A DNA stretch of 57,593 nucleotides from Tissierellia bacterium (GCA_030532305.1 JAUNLJ010000010.1:1-57593); one strand, 5' to 3'; numbered from the stretch's first letter, positions 25,973 through 35,431 are shown. Notes: a model not told the origin generated them from the letters alone. Program-made: numbers and translations.

Positions 25973-26006
25973 ATCCCCTAAGACAAGAACCTTAGGGGAT
26001 TTTTTT
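25973..26006 (+). terminator. Intrinsic terminator
   Basis: ATCCCCTAAG (25973-25982) pairs with CTTAGGGGAT (25991-26000), followed by T6-7. Confidence 0.9.
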
Positions 26007-26106
26007 GTCTTGCCCTCCCTAAAAAAGGCCCTCCTTATAGATTCCTTAAACTTATTTTCTATACTGGTCTTAGAAAAAGTCTTTAAGTATAAAGGAGGTT
26101 TCAGCT

Positions 26107-26817
26107 ATGACTGAACTTATCTTAGAAACAAAAAATCTCACCAAGACCTACGGGAGGCAAAGGGCGGTGGACCAGGTCTCTCTCCAGGTTCCCAAATACT
26201 CTGTCTATGGGCTTTTGGGACCCAATGGGGCCGGCAAGTCCACCAGCCTAAAGATCCTGGCCGGCATGGTCCACAGGACCTCTGGGACCCTCCTCTTTGA
26301 GGGCCAGCCCTGGAGCCGGAAGGACCTGGCCCAGATAGGGGCCCTGATTGAATCCCCTCCCCTCTATTACAACCTAAGTGCCTGGGACAACTTAAAGGTC
26401 CGGACCCTCCTCTTGGGCCTGCCCACCTCCCGGATCCAAGAGGTCCTGGACCTGGTGGGCCTGGCCGAAACCGGCAAAAAGAAGGCCGGCCACTTTTCCA
26501 TGGGCATGAAGCAAAGGCTGGGCCTGGCCCTGGCCCTCTTAAACCGGCCCAAGCTCCTTATCCTGGACGAGCCCACCAACGGCCTGGACCCCCTGGCCAT
26601 CCAGGACCTTAGGGCCCTTATCCAGACCCTAGCCCAAGAGGGCATGACCCTCATCCTGTCCAGCCATGTCCTGGGGGAGGTCCAGCAAATGGCCGACCAT
26701 ATTGGGATTATTAGCCAGGGCCGCCTCCTCTACCAAGGGGCCCTAGACCCCCAAAAGGACCTGGAGGGCCTCTTTATGGAGGTGGTCCAAAGAAGAAGGG
26801 AGGACCCCGGCCTATGA
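26107..26817 (+). CDS. Lantibiotic-immunity-type ABC transporter ATPase (LanF/CprA-like)
   Basis: 236-aa ATPase. Walker A is GPNGAGKST, signature FSMGMKQRLGLA, Walker B LLILDEPTNGLDP, switch His in LSSHVLGEV. LLGPNGAGKSTSLKILAGM and ESPPLYYNLSAWDNL are typical of the BcrA/NisF/MutF group that expels cationic peptides. It is the first of three overlapping transporter genes followed by a two-component pair, an arrangement seen in clostridial cprABC-type peptide-resistance loci. No lantibiotic precursor or modification gene is present, so the role is probably resistance rather than producer immunity. Confidence 0.8.
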   Translation: MTELILETKNLTKTYGRQRAVDQVSLQVPKYSVYGLLGPNGAGKSTSLKILAGMVHRTSGTLLFEGQPWSRKDLAQIGALIESPPLYYNLSAWDNLKVRTLLLGLPTSRIQEVLDLVGLAETGKKKAGHFSMGMKQRLGLALALLNRPKLLILDEPTNGLDPLAIQDLRALIQTLAQEGMTLILSSHVLGEVQQMADHIGIISQGRLLYQGALDPQKDLEGLFMEVVQRRREDPGL

Positions 26818-27554
26818 AGACCTACCTAGCTGGAGAACACCTAAAACACAAGGGGACCCTGGTAAGGAAGGTCCCCCTTATAGCCCCCCTCTTGACCCTG
26901 ACCCTCTCCTTTTTCCTTATGCCCCTCTACTTTACCAGCAATGCCTATAACTGGTGGTCCCTCCTCCTCCTGCCCCTGAGCTTTGCCCTGGTCTCGGGCC
27001 TAATCTACCAGAGAGATGAAAAAAACCTGGGCTACCGGGCCCTCTTCCCCCTGGATATAGACCTTAAGAGGGTCTGGCTGGCCAAGATTATCCTGGGCCT
27101 TAGCTACATGAGCCTGGCCCTGGCCCTCCACCTGGTGGGGGTCCTGGTCCTTCAGGCCTTCCTGGGCCCCCAAGCCACAGGGCCCTACCCCCTGGCCTCC
27201 CTCCTGGGGACCAGCGCCTTCCTCCTGGGAGTCAACCTCTGGCAGGTCCCCCTCCAGCTTTTCTTGGCCCGGAAGTTTGGCTTTCTGGCCAGCCTGGCCC
27301 TGGGTCCCCTCCTAGCCCTGGGCCCGGGCCTGGTCTTGGCAGATGGCCCCCTATGGATCTACTCCCCCTATAGCTGGGGGCTTAGGGGCCTGGTCCCCCT
27401 TTTAGGCATCCTCCCCAATGGAATCCCGGCCCCTCCAGGCCACCCCCTGGCCTCCAGCCCCTGGGTCCTCCCCCTCCTTTTGTCTCTGGGCCTTTTTATC
27501 CTCCTGTGTCTGGCCACAGGCCATTGGTTTTCTAGGGGGGAGGTCAGTCCATGA
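26814..27554 (+). CDS. Lantibiotic-immunity ABC permease, MutE/EpiE family (LanE)
   Basis: 246 aa with six predicted membrane helices. It starts MKTYLAGEHLKHKGTLVRKVPLIAPLL, the N-terminal pattern (ExLKxKxT) of MutE/EpiE-type permeases. Its ATG overlaps the ATPase stop by 4 nt, so the genes are coupled. It should pair with the next permease. Strong C-rich Leu/Pro/Gly composition. Confidence 0.75.
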   Translation: MKTYLAGEHLKHKGTLVRKVPLIAPLLTLTLSFFLMPLYFTSNAYNWWSLLLLPLSFALVSGLIYQRDEKNLGYRALFPLDIDLKRVWLAKIILGLSYMSLALALHLVGVLVLQAFLGPQATGPYPLASLLGTSAFLLGVNLWQVPLQLFLARKFGFLASLALGPLLALGPGLVLADGPLWIYSPYSWGLRGLVPLLGILPNGIPAPPGHPLASSPWVLPLLLSLGLFILLCLATGHWFSRGEVSP

Positions 27555-28291
27555 TGAATCTCTTAAAATCTGACCTCTATAAGCTAAAGGGGACCTGGGT
27601 CCCCTGGGCCCATGGCCTGGTCCCCCTCCTCTATGGCCTGGCCTTTTATGGGGCCTACCGAACCACGGGCCTAGGCCGATTTAGTGACCTGGACCTCCTC
27701 CAGACCTACCTGGTCCTCATGGGGGTGGCCCTGCCCCCCACCAGTGCCTTGGTCACTGGACAAGTGTCCCATATGGAGGCCGAGGCTGGCCACTTCCAAA
27801 TCCTCCTAACCTCCACCCCCTTCCGGGCCCAGGCCTATCTGACCAAGGTCCTGGTCTCCCTTTTGGGCCTGGCCGTCTCCCTGGCCCTGGCCCTCTTGGT
27901 CTGGGTCCTCCTTATGGGGAAGACCCTGGGAGGCCTGGCCTTTTATGGGGGCCTCCTCCTCTTCTTGGCCAGCCTTTTTTCCTACCTGGTCCACCTGGAC
28001 CTGGCCTTGTTTGTGGAAAGTGGGGCCTCCATGGGCCTGGGCTTTTTTGGAAGCCTCCTGGCCCTTTTGGCCACCACAGGCCTAGGAGATGGCCTTTGGT
28101 ACGCCCTGCCTCCCACCTGGCCCTCTCGTCTGGCGGGGACCCTGGTCTTGGCAGAGGAGATGGGGTCCCCCGGCCTCTTCTGCCACGAGCTGACCTTGTG
28201 GGCCCTCCTGGCCCTCCCCCTGACCCTTATAGTCCTGGCGGCCTCTCTCCTGGCCTTTAGCAAATGGGAGGGAGGGTCTTTTTCTGCCTAG
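27551..28291 (+). CDS. Lantibiotic-immunity ABC permease, MutG family (LanG)
   Basis: 246 aa, six membrane helices, beginning MMNLLKSDLYKLKGTWVPWAHGLVPLL, the MutG/LanG pattern. ATGA overlap with the preceding permease. The assignment rests on position as third gene of a LanFEG set plus the N-terminal pattern. A 49-nt gap separates it from the response regulator. Confidence 0.75.
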   Translation: MMNLLKSDLYKLKGTWVPWAHGLVPLLYGLAFYGAYRTTGLGRFSDLDLLQTYLVLMGVALPPTSALVTGQVSHMEAEAGHFQILLTSTPFRAQAYLTKVLVSLLGLAVSLALALLVWVLLMGKTLGGLAFYGGLLLFLASLFSYLVHLDLALFVESGASMGLGFFGSLLALLATTGLGDGLWYALPPTWPSRLAGTLVLAEEMGSPGLFCHELTLWALLALPLTLIVLAASLLAFSKWEGGSFSA

Positions 28292-28340
28292 CCTATCATG
28301 GTATCATGTAAGTATAGACCCACACCTATTGGAGGTAACC

Positions 28341-29000
28341 ATGAATAGAATCCTTGCCATAGACGACCAGCTAGACATGCTGGTCCTTATCAAAAATAGC
28401 CTGACCCGGGAGGGCCACCAGGTGGACCTGGTCCAGGACCCCCTAAGCCTAGACCTAGAGGCCCTGGCCACCTATGACCTTATCCTCCTGGATGTCATGA
28501 TGCCCGGCCTAGATGGCCTCAGCCTATGTAAAAAAATCCGTAGCCAGGTGGACGCCCCCATCCTCTTCTTAACTGCCAAGACCCAGGAAGAAGACCTGGT
28601 GGAGGGCCTCCTGGCTGGCGGAGACGACTACATCACCAAGCCCTTTGGCCTTAGGGAACTCTCTGCCCGGATCCAGGCCCATTTGAGAAGGGAGAAAAGA
28701 GACAAGCACACCCACCTCCACCGGGGGCGGATCCACTTCGACCTGTCCAGCCGGGAGGTCTTTGTGGAAGGAGAGGCCCTGGACCTAACCAAGTCGGAAT
28801 ATGCCATTTCCCTCCTTCTAGCCAAAAGAAGGGGCCAGGTCTTTTCCCGGGACCAAATCTATGACCAGGTCTTTGGCCTGGAGGGGACCGGGGACCCCTC
28901 GGCCATCTCCGAGCACGTCAAAAACATCCGGGCCAAATTCCAAAAACATGGAGAAAGGCCCCTGGTCACTGTCTGGGGGATAGGTTACAAATGGGAATAA
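28341..29000 (+). CDS. OmpR/PhoB-family response regulator
   Basis: 219 aa. Receiver domain with acidic pair in AIDDQ, phospho-acceptor Asp in LILLDVMMPG, Thr in ILFLTAK and Lys in YITKPFGLREL. Winged-helix output with LDLTKSEYAISLLLAKRRGQVFSRDQIYDQVFG and VKNIRAKF. The start at 28341 follows GGAGG (28331-28335); an upstream TTG overlaps that site. It should control the transporter in response to cell-wall-active peptides, by analogy with CprR/NisR. Confidence 0.85.
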   Translation: MNRILAIDDQLDMLVLIKNSLTREGHQVDLVQDPLSLDLEALATYDLILLDVMMPGLDGLSLCKKIRSQVDAPILFLTAKTQEEDLVEGLLAGGDDYITKPFGLRELSARIQAHLRREKRDKHTHLHRGRIHFDLSSREVFVEGEALDLTKSEYAISLLLAKRRGQVFSRDQIYDQVFGLEGTGDPSAISEHVKNIRAKFQKHGERPLVTVWGIGYKWE

Positions 29001-30358
29001 AAAACCAGGGCCAGTCCCTTAAACTGGTCTTCTTAAAATACTTGATCACCATTGCCCTGGGCCTGGTGGGGGCCCTAGCCCTGGCCCTCCTCCTCCTAAA
29101 CCTGGCCTACCAGCTGGGCTGGATCCTTCCCGCCAACTACACAGAGGGCCTCCTCCTAGAAAAAAAGGCCGCCCTGGCCACAGAGGCCCCCCTGGACCCC
29201 TCCCTCCTGCCAGAAAATACCTCCTACCTCCTCCTGAAAGAGGAGGGCCAGGTCCTGGCCTCTACCATGGAGCCAGAGACCCAGGCCAAGGCCCTAGCCT
29301 TCTACCAGGGCCAGGGCCTTAGCCAAAGTAGCCTAAGTTTTATGGCCATTAAAAGGCCCCAAGAGACCCTCCTGGTGGCCTACTCCCTGGCCCCGGCCTA
29401 CACCCAGCCCTGGATGGAGGACCATCTCCCCTCCATTGATAGGCTCTTTATGGCCCTGGTTTTGGTCCTCTCCTTCCTCCTTATCCTGGCCATCACCCTT
29501 TTCTTTGCCAGCTACCTCAAGGGGCAACTCCAGCCCATCCTGGAGGCCTCGGAAAAAATTTCCAAAAGGGACCTGGACTTTGACCTTAAGGGCTCCCAGA
29601 TCAAGGAATTTAATGGGGTCCTAGAAAGCCTGGGGGTCCTAAAAAAGGACCTAAGGGCCTCCCTCCAGGAAAATTGGGCCCAGGAAGACAGGCGGCGCCG
29701 GCAAGTGGCTGCCCTGGCCCACGATATTAAGACCCCCCTGGCCATTATAGGGGGCAATGCCGAACTCCTGGAGACCAGCCCCCTGACCCCAGACCAGGGC
29801 CAGTATGTCCGCTTCATTAGAAAAAATATCCAGCGGATTTCCGCCTACACCCAGGCCCTCATGGACCTGGGCCAGGCCCGGCCCAAGGAAAGTTTGGACC
29901 TTAAGGAGGTCCCCCTGGACACCCTGGCAGACCAGGTCTACGCCCTGGCCCAGGAGGTCACCGACCCCCACCCCCTAAACTTGGAATACGCTCCCCTGCC
30001 TGGACCGGGCCGGGTGGAGGTGGATATGGGGGCCCTGGAAAAGGCCTTCTTAAATGTCCTCACCAATGCCCTAACCTATGCCCCCGAAAATTCCACCCTC
30101 AGCCTCCAGGTGGCCAGCCAGGGGTCCTTCCTGGAAATAGCCCTCCTAGACCAGGGCCCCGGCTTTTCTAAGGAGGACCTGGCCCAGGGACAGGAAGAAT
30201 TCTACCAGGGAGACAAGAGCCGCCACGCCCCCCACCACTATGGCCTGGGCCTCTATATAGCCAGCCAGATCCTCCAGGCCCACGGGGGCCACCTTCGCCT
30301 GGCCAACCGGACCGACCAAAAAGGCGCCCGGGTCAGCCTCTTCATCCCCCTCCTTTAA
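28991..30358 (+). CDS. Sensor histidine kinase
   Basis: 455 aa. Membrane helices at ~15-42 and ~151-174 flank an extracytoplasmic sensor of about 110 residues; a HAMP-like segment follows. The H-box is LAHDIKTPL (His244), N-box LEKAFLNVLTNALTYA, G1 LLDQGPGFS and G2 HYGLGLYIA. It overlaps the response regulator gene by 10 nt. The large sensor is longer than in intramembrane-sensing BceS-type kinases and fits the NisK/CprK group. Signal unknown. Confidence 0.85.
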   Translation: MGIKNQGQSLKLVFLKYLITIALGLVGALALALLLLNLAYQLGWILPANYTEGLLLEKKAALATEAPLDPSLLPENTSYLLLKEEGQVLASTMEPETQAKALAFYQGQGLSQSSLSFMAIKRPQETLLVAYSLAPAYTQPWMEDHLPSIDRLFMALVLVLSFLLILAITLFFASYLKGQLQPILEASEKISKRDLDFDLKGSQIKEFNGVLESLGVLKKDLRASLQENWAQEDRRRRQVAALAHDIKTPLAIIGGNAELLETSPLTPDQGQYVRFIRKNIQRISAYTQALMDLGQARPKESLDLKEVPLDTLADQVYALAQEVTDPHPLNLEYAPLPGPGRVEVDMGALEKAFLNVLTNALTYAPENSTLSLQVASQGSFLEIALLDQGPGFSKEDLAQGQEEFYQGDKSRHAPHHYGLGLYIASQILQAHGGHLRLANRTDQKGARVSLFIPLL

Positions 30359-30430
30359 GCTAAAAGGGTCCTAAAAAATCCAGGTCTCCTGGCCCAGGCC
30401 CCTAAAAATAAAAAACCCATAAAAAGAACG

Positions 30431-30460
30431 GATCCGTTGTCTTTACAACGGATCTTTTTT
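30431..30460 (+). terminator. Intrinsic terminator with embedded GTTGT-N4-ACAAC
   Basis: GATCCGTTGT (30431-30440) pairs with ACAACGGATC (30445-30454), then T6. It ends the transporter/TCS operon. The GTTGT-CTTT-ACAAC core has the same form as the repeat before the Crp/Fnr gene (52109-52122). Confidence 0.85.
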
Positions 30461-30505
30461 CTGAAAGGGTCTATCATTATAGGCAAAAGGAAAGGAGTTT
30501 ATACA

Positions 30506-32029
30506 ATGGCAAAAAAACTTGACTTAAATAAATCTGTTTACGACCTAGTTAAAGAATACCCCGAGCTCCAGGATATTATGGTGGACCTGGGCTTTAGCGA
30601 AATTAAAAAGAAGGCCATGCTCCATTCTGTGGGCAAGGTCATGACCCTGCCCAAGGGGGCCAAGATGAAAAACATCTCCATGATGGACCTGGTTACCGCT
30701 CTAATGGCCCAGGGCTTTGAACTGGTGGGGGATATGCCTAGTATAAAGCCAGACACCCCAGCAGTCCCCCACCCCCAAGAGGAGGCCCCTGCCCCCTCCA
30801 GCCGGGCTGAAAAACTCAAGTCCTACCTAAAAAGGCTGGGCCAGGGAGAAGACCTGGAGGCCGTCCGGGCCGACTTTGTCCAAGAATTTAGCCAGGTGGA
30901 GGCCTCTGAAATTATGGAAGCCGAGCAGGCCCTGATCCAGGAGGGTACCCCCCTTACCCAGGTCCAAAAACTCTGCGACCTCCACTCCTCCCTCTTCCAC
31001 GGTTTCACCACGGAAGAAAAAATCGCCAATGCTGAAAAAGAAGTCCAGGCCTCCCTCTTGAGAAAAAAGGCCCAGGAAGAGCTGGCCAAAAGAGATGCCT
31101 ACCCCAAAAAGGACTACGCCAATAAAAATGCCCGGGCAGCCCACCTGGCCCAAATTCCCGGCCACCCCCTCCAGACCCTGACCCTAGAAAACCAGGCCCT
31201 GGCCCGTCTTCTAGAAGACTACCAAAAGACTGGCCAAGCCTCCCTCATCCACCCCATCCGGGACCTGTCCATCCACTACGCCAAGAAGGGGGACCTCCTC
31301 TACCCCCTCTTAAAGGTCAAGTACGGGGTCTCTGGTCCCTCTGACGTCATGTGGACCGTGGACGATGAAATCCGGGACCAGCTGGCCCAGCTGGCTAGAG
31401 ATCCTAAGGAGACTCCCCAGTGGAAGGAAGACCTGGCCTCTACCCTCACCCGGGCCCAGGAAATGATCTACAAGGAAGAGAACGTCCTCTTCCCCATCTG
31501 CGCCGTCAACTTCACAGAAGAAGAATGGCAGGGCATCTACCAAGACGCCAAGGACTATGACCCCGCCTTTGGCGTCCAGCCAGAGACCTGGGAGGCCGCC
31601 GAAAAGGCCCCCACCCCCAAATTCACCCCAGCAGAAGGCCTCATCACCATGCCCGGAGGCCAGCTGACCCCCCACCAAGTGACCGCCCTTTTAAACACTA
31701 TCCCCCTAGAAATCACCTTTGTAGATGGGGACAACATCAACCGCTACTTTAACGAGGGCCCCAAGGTCTTTAAGCGCCCCACCATGGCCCTGGGCCGGGA
31801 GGTCTTTTCCTGCCACCCACCCAAGATAGAACCCCTGGTTAGGGAAATTATCGAAGACTTTAGGCACCACCGCCGGGACTCTGTCCCTGTCTGGATGGAA
31901 AAGGGGGGCCGGACCTTCCTGGTCCAATACATGGCCGTTCGTGACCATGAAGACCAGTATGTAGGGACTGTGGAAGTGGTCCAGGACATGGAATTTGCCA
32001 AGGACCACTTCCTAAAAGACCCCTCCTAG
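30506..32029 (+). CDS. DUF438 protein with DUF1858, hemerythrin and PAS domains
   Basis: 507 aa. The N-terminal ~75 residues (LDLNKSVYDLVKEYPELQDIM) are DUF1858-like. DUF438 follows to ~210. A hemerythrin-type helical region (~225-350) contains HPLQTLTLE, HPIRDLSIHYAKK and EENVLFP. A C-terminal PAS domain (~395-500) contains NTIPLEITFVDGDN and VGTVEVVQDM. The hemerythrin His/Glu set suggests a di-iron site sensing or handling O2 or NO. The start at 30506 follows AAAGGAG. The next gene encodes a stand-alone DUF1858 redox protein, suggesting nitrosative or oxidative stress response; this is inferred. Confidence 0.8.
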   Translation: MAKKLDLNKSVYDLVKEYPELQDIMVDLGFSEIKKKAMLHSVGKVMTLPKGAKMKNISMMDLVTALMAQGFELVGDMPSIKPDTPAVPHPQEEAPAPSSRAEKLKSYLKRLGQGEDLEAVRADFVQEFSQVEASEIMEAEQALIQEGTPLTQVQKLCDLHSSLFHGFTTEEKIANAEKEVQASLLRKKAQEELAKRDAYPKKDYANKNARAAHLAQIPGHPLQTLTLENQALARLLEDYQKTGQASLIHPIRDLSIHYAKKGDLLYPLLKVKYGVSGPSDVMWTVDDEIRDQLAQLARDPKETPQWKEDLASTLTRAQEMIYKEENVLFPICAVNFTEEEWQGIYQDAKDYDPAFGVQPETWEAAEKAPTPKFTPAEGLITMPGGQLTPHQVTALLNTIPLEITFVDGDNINRYFNEGPKVFKRPTMALGREVFSCHPPKIEPLVREIIEDFRHHRRDSVPVWMEKGGRTFLVQYMAVRDHEDQYVGTVEVVQDMEFAKDHFLKDPS

Positions 32030-32083
32030 ACCCAGCCAAAAACCTACCCACCCAAGCCCAATATAAAAAAGGAGAAGAAAATC

Positions 32084-32296
32084 ATGGAAAAAACCACTAT
32101 TAACGAAAAAAGCCTGGTCGGTGACATTGTAGACCAATACCCCCAAACTGTAGACACCCTCTACAGCCTGGGCATGCACTGCCTGGGCTGCCCCGCCTCC
32201 CAGGCCGAGAGCCTGGCCGATGCCTGTGCCGTCCACGGCCTGGACCCCGCCCCTGTCATAGAGGCCCTCAAGGAAAAAATAGCCCAGGGTGACTAA
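32084..32296 (+). CDS. DUF1858 hybrid-cluster-associated redox disulfide protein
   Basis: 70 aa with CLGCPASQAESL, whose CxxC is the signature of the hybrid-cluster-protein-associated redox disulfide domain. LVGDIVDQYPQTVDTLYSLGMHC is the DUF1858 helix-turn start. Likely partner of the upstream DUF438 protein in nitrosative-stress metabolism. Ribosome site AAAGGAG; it follows the DUF438 gene by 54 nt and shares its terminator. No hcp gene is in the window. Confidence 0.8.
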   Translation: MEKTTINEKSLVGDIVDQYPQTVDTLYSLGMHCLGCPASQAESLADACAVHGLDPAPVIEALKEKIAQGD

Positions 32297-32313
32297 GGCC
32301 CCGGGCCCCTCCA

Positions 32314-32346
32314 AACCCCTTCCAGCCTAGCTGGGAGGGGTTTTTT
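32314..32346 (+). terminator. Intrinsic terminator
   Basis: AACCCCTTCCAGC pairs with GCTGGGAGGGGTT around CTA, followed by a T run. Confidence 0.9.
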
Positions 32347-32425
32347 CTTGGCCTCCCTCCTGGAAAAAACCTAAGAAATCCTCTGTCCTTTATAAACTCT
32401 ACAAAAAAGATGACCTAGACTTTAC

Positions 32426-32446
32426 AAAATTCTTGTTTTTTACAAG
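32426..32446. repeat. Copy 2 of the 21-nt element upstream of surface genes
   Basis: Core CTTGTTTTTTACAAG at 32432-32446, about 140 nt before the next SLH gene. One mismatch over 21 nt to the copy at 16236-16256. Confidence 0.5.
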
Positions 32447-32573
32447 TGATGGGAGTAAGATAAATGTAGGTTATTTTTTTATATAAACAAGCTTTATATA
32501 AGACCAGTTTATAATTCCCTGGTGGGATTTATTTTTACATCGTCCACCCAAGGAAAGCGTAAAGGAGGAAATC

Positions 32574-35354
32574 ATGAAAAGAAAAAGAATCATCTTGCTA
32601 CTAGGCCTCTTGTCTTGCCTAAGTCTTTTCAGTGGACAAAGGGTCTTGGCCACCGACCTAAGGCCGGGAGAAAACGAAAGCCTAGATGAGGTGATGGCAA
32701 GGGCCACAGCTAATGACACCATCCTTATTGATGATGGAGAGGAATACACCCTGACCGGGGCCACCACAGGAGGCCAGGCCGCCATCAAGGTCACTAATGG
32801 GAAACTTATCTTTAACGGAGCCAGCCTCACCAACACCAAGGGGATCCGTCTAGATGGGCCCCAGGCCCAGGGGACCTTTATAAGTGGAAGCATAAAGACT
32901 AGTCCCCGGGAAGTGGGCCTTTACCTAAAAAACGGGGCCTCTATTGACACCATTGGAGAGGGCATGACCATTTATGGCCACAAGGCCGCCATGATCCTTG
33001 AAAGTAGGTCTTCCATTGGCCAGATCCAAGGGGGGACCTTTGCCAATGGGCCTGACCACTCTGCCTCCAACATTGCCATTGGGGCGGTGGTTGGCTTGGA
33101 AGATGCCTCCATTGGGGAAATTTCTGGAGGGACCTTTACTTCTGTCCATGATGCCGCCCTCTATGTAGGCAAGGGGTCTAAGATTGGGACCCTTTCCGGA
33201 GGGACCTACCAGTCTAATCTAAGTACCACAGAATATAAGTATATTCCTGCCGAGTCCTACCGCTATAACTATTTTTCTGCCCTGGTCCTTTATACCAAGC
33301 CCTCTAGCTCTGGGGCTGCCAGCATTGACAAAATTACAGGAGGGGACTTCCAGGGCCTCCACGCCCTCTATATGGTTTCTGGCACAGACCAGGGGAAGGT
33401 CCAGATTGGGGAAATCTCTGGAGGGACCTTTGAAAATATTGAAGACATCCCAGGCCTTCATGATAGCATCACCCACGACACCCTCTTGGCCTCCCAAAGG
33501 GCCTATATCGACAAGATTTCAGGGGGTCTCTTTAAGGCTGGTGATGCCGATGCCATCCAGCTAACCATTAACCTTTACAATGGAGGCCCTAGGGGCTCCT
33601 CTCGTATTCAAGAGATTAGTGGGGGTAAGTTTTTTGCCACAGGAGATGGCCACGCCATCCTCCTCAACTATGCTGACCACCGGATTGACCTTATCTCTGG
33701 TGGCGAATTTGTAGCTGGGTCCCAGGCCACCTATGCCCTTGAATCCAAGGACGGAAGGAAGGGGACCCTGGGTAAAGTAACCGGTGGGGCCTTCTGGGGA
33801 GGCATAAAAATGCAAAATGACAAAAATAACCCCACCCTTATTGAGCCTGACCTCTCCCAAGGCCAGCCCGACATGGGCCTGGCCCGTTACTACCATAAAA
33901 AAGCCTATTCTAATCCCCTAAACTACTATGACAAGGCCTTCTTTAACGGGAGCTTTAGCCTCCCCACCTACCAAACAGACCAGGGCCTAACCTATTCCTA
34001 CACCCCCAGTGTCTACTCCAAGGACTATGGGGTCTTTGAAAGTGGGTCCATAGGCTTTTATGAAGACACCACGGACACAGACCTTAATCCTTCAGAATAC
34101 TTCTTCTGGTCCAGTATGCCCTATGGCTACTTTGATACGGTCAATAAGGAGGCCTACTACACCTTTAAGGGAAATGACTCCTCTGACTTTGATGCCTATG
34201 ACCGGAAGGACGAAAAGATCTACGGCCTCTACCCGGCCTATGATGACCCTGCCTCTGGCCTTAAGGAGGTCAGCCTAGAGGGCTACGACCCTAGCTCTCA
34301 AAAAATGGGCTATCTTAGAAAACGGCCGGTCTTAAAATTTGCTGCCAACCTTCCCCAAGACCTTTCCTATACTGGCCAGCTGCCAAAAGACCAGCATATC
34401 CTCCCCTTTGCCTGGGATCCCTGGGATAATGAAATTCCCTATGACCCAGTTGGCGACCACTGGGAAGGGGTCTTCCTGGTTCCTAAGACCCCAGGTATCC
34501 AGGCCCAAGGCTACCGCTTCTTAGGCTGGAACACCCAGGCTGACGGCAAGGGACGAAATCTAAAGCTAGACAAGTTTTATGCCATGCCCCTAGAAGACCT
34601 CACCCTCTATGCCCAGTGGGAGGCCCCAGAAGAGCCCTCAGGCCCAAACCTAGGCCACAACACTGGCCACGGGACCTCCACCAAGGACCACCAGGCCTAT
34701 CTCATTGGCTATACAGACCAGACCTTCCGGCCTAAGAGGTCCATGAGCCGGGAAGAAGTAACCGTCATGTTTGCCCGGCTCCTTGAGGACCCCACCAACC
34801 AAGAAGCCCCGGCCCTAAACTTTTCTGATGTGGGAAAAAACCGGTGGTCTGCCCAGGCCATCGAAAAGGCCGCCAGATGTGGTATCATAAAGGGCTACCC
34901 TGACGGGACCTTTAAGCCAGATAGGCCCATTAGCCGGGCGGAATTTTTAGCCATGGCCACCCGTTTTCAACCCCTAGACCCAGGCATCAAGTCCTTTGAG
35001 GACGTCCCACCCAGCCACTGGGCCTATGACCTGGTTAAGAGAGGGGCCAGCGCCGGCTGGGTAGAAGGCTACCCCAGTGGCGACTTCCAGCCAGACGAAT
35101 CCATCAGCCGGGCGGAAGTGGCTAAAATCTCCAACTTCATGCTGTCTCGGAAGGCAGACAAGGACTTTGTCCACCACCATCAAGAAGAGATGCTTTGCTT
35201 CCCCGATGTGCCAGAGAACTATTGGGCCTATGACTATATTGAAGAGGCCTGCAATAGCCACCGCTACAAGTGGAGTCACAAGGAGGGAGAAGAGGAAGTT
35301 TGGAAACAAATTCTAGACAGCTCCATGGACTATACCATCTATAAAAAACGCTAG
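32574..35354 (+). CDS. SLH-anchored beta-helix surface protein
   Basis: 926-aa exported protein. Signal peptide ~1-27. Residues ~40-420 form a beta-helix with repeated IG-I-GGTF units (IGQIQGGTF, IGEISGGTF, IGTLSGGTY). An InlB-type repeat (YRFLGWNTQADGKG, LTLYAQW) lies near 640-685. Three SLH motifs (~703-865; GYPDGTFKPDRPISRAEFLAM) anchor it to the wall polymer. The tail (PENYWAYDYIEEA...EEVWKQ) matches that of the 20635 protein, so the two share an origin. AAAGGAGG precedes the ATG. Ligand unknown. Confidence 0.8.
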   Translation: MKRKRIILLLGLLSCLSLFSGQRVLATDLRPGENESLDEVMARATANDTILIDDGEEYTLTGATTGGQAAIKVTNGKLIFNGASLTNTKGIRLDGPQAQGTFISGSIKTSPREVGLYLKNGASIDTIGEGMTIYGHKAAMILESRSSIGQIQGGTFANGPDHSASNIAIGAVVGLEDASIGEISGGTFTSVHDAALYVGKGSKIGTLSGGTYQSNLSTTEYKYIPAESYRYNYFSALVLYTKPSSSGAASIDKITGGDFQGLHALYMVSGTDQGKVQIGEISGGTFENIEDIPGLHDSITHDTLLASQRAYIDKISGGLFKAGDADAIQLTINLYNGGPRGSSRIQEISGGKFFATGDGHAILLNYADHRIDLISGGEFVAGSQATYALESKDGRKGTLGKVTGGAFWGGIKMQNDKNNPTLIEPDLSQGQPDMGLARYYHKKAYSNPLNYYDKAFFNGSFSLPTYQTDQGLTYSYTPSVYSKDYGVFESGSIGFYEDTTDTDLNPSEYFFWSSMPYGYFDTVNKEAYYTFKGNDSSDFDAYDRKDEKIYGLYPAYDDPASGLKEVSLEGYDPSSQKMGYLRKRPVLKFAANLPQDLSYTGQLPKDQHILPFAWDPWDNEIPYDPVGDHWEGVFLVPKTPGIQAQGYRFLGWNTQADGKGRNLKLDKFYAMPLEDLTLYAQWEAPEEPSGPNLGHNTGHGTSTKDHQAYLIGYTDQTFRPKRSMSREEVTVMFARLLEDPTNQEAPALNFSDVGKNRWSAQAIEKAARCGIIKGYPDGTFKPDRPISRAEFLAMATRFQPLDPGIKSFEDVPPSHWAYDLVKRGASAGWVEGYPSGDFQPDESISRAEVAKISNFMLSRKADKDFVHHHQEEMLCFPDVPENYWAYDYIEEACNSHRYKWSHKEGEEEVWKQILDSSMDYTIYKKR

Positions 35355-35363
35355 TGAAAAAAA

Positions 35364-35414
35364 GACCCCTAGGACCTGGGGGGATCCTTGCATCCCCACC
35401 AGACCCTAGGGGTC
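35364..35414. terminator. Long bidirectional terminator hairpin
   Basis: GACCCCTAGG (35364-35373) pairs with CCTAGGGGTC (35405-35414). The interior pairs again (CTGG/CCAG, GGGAT/ATCCC). It serves the SLH gene and the convergent sdpI-like gene. Confidence 0.8.
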
Positions 35415-35431
35415 CTCTTATTTTTCTTTTC

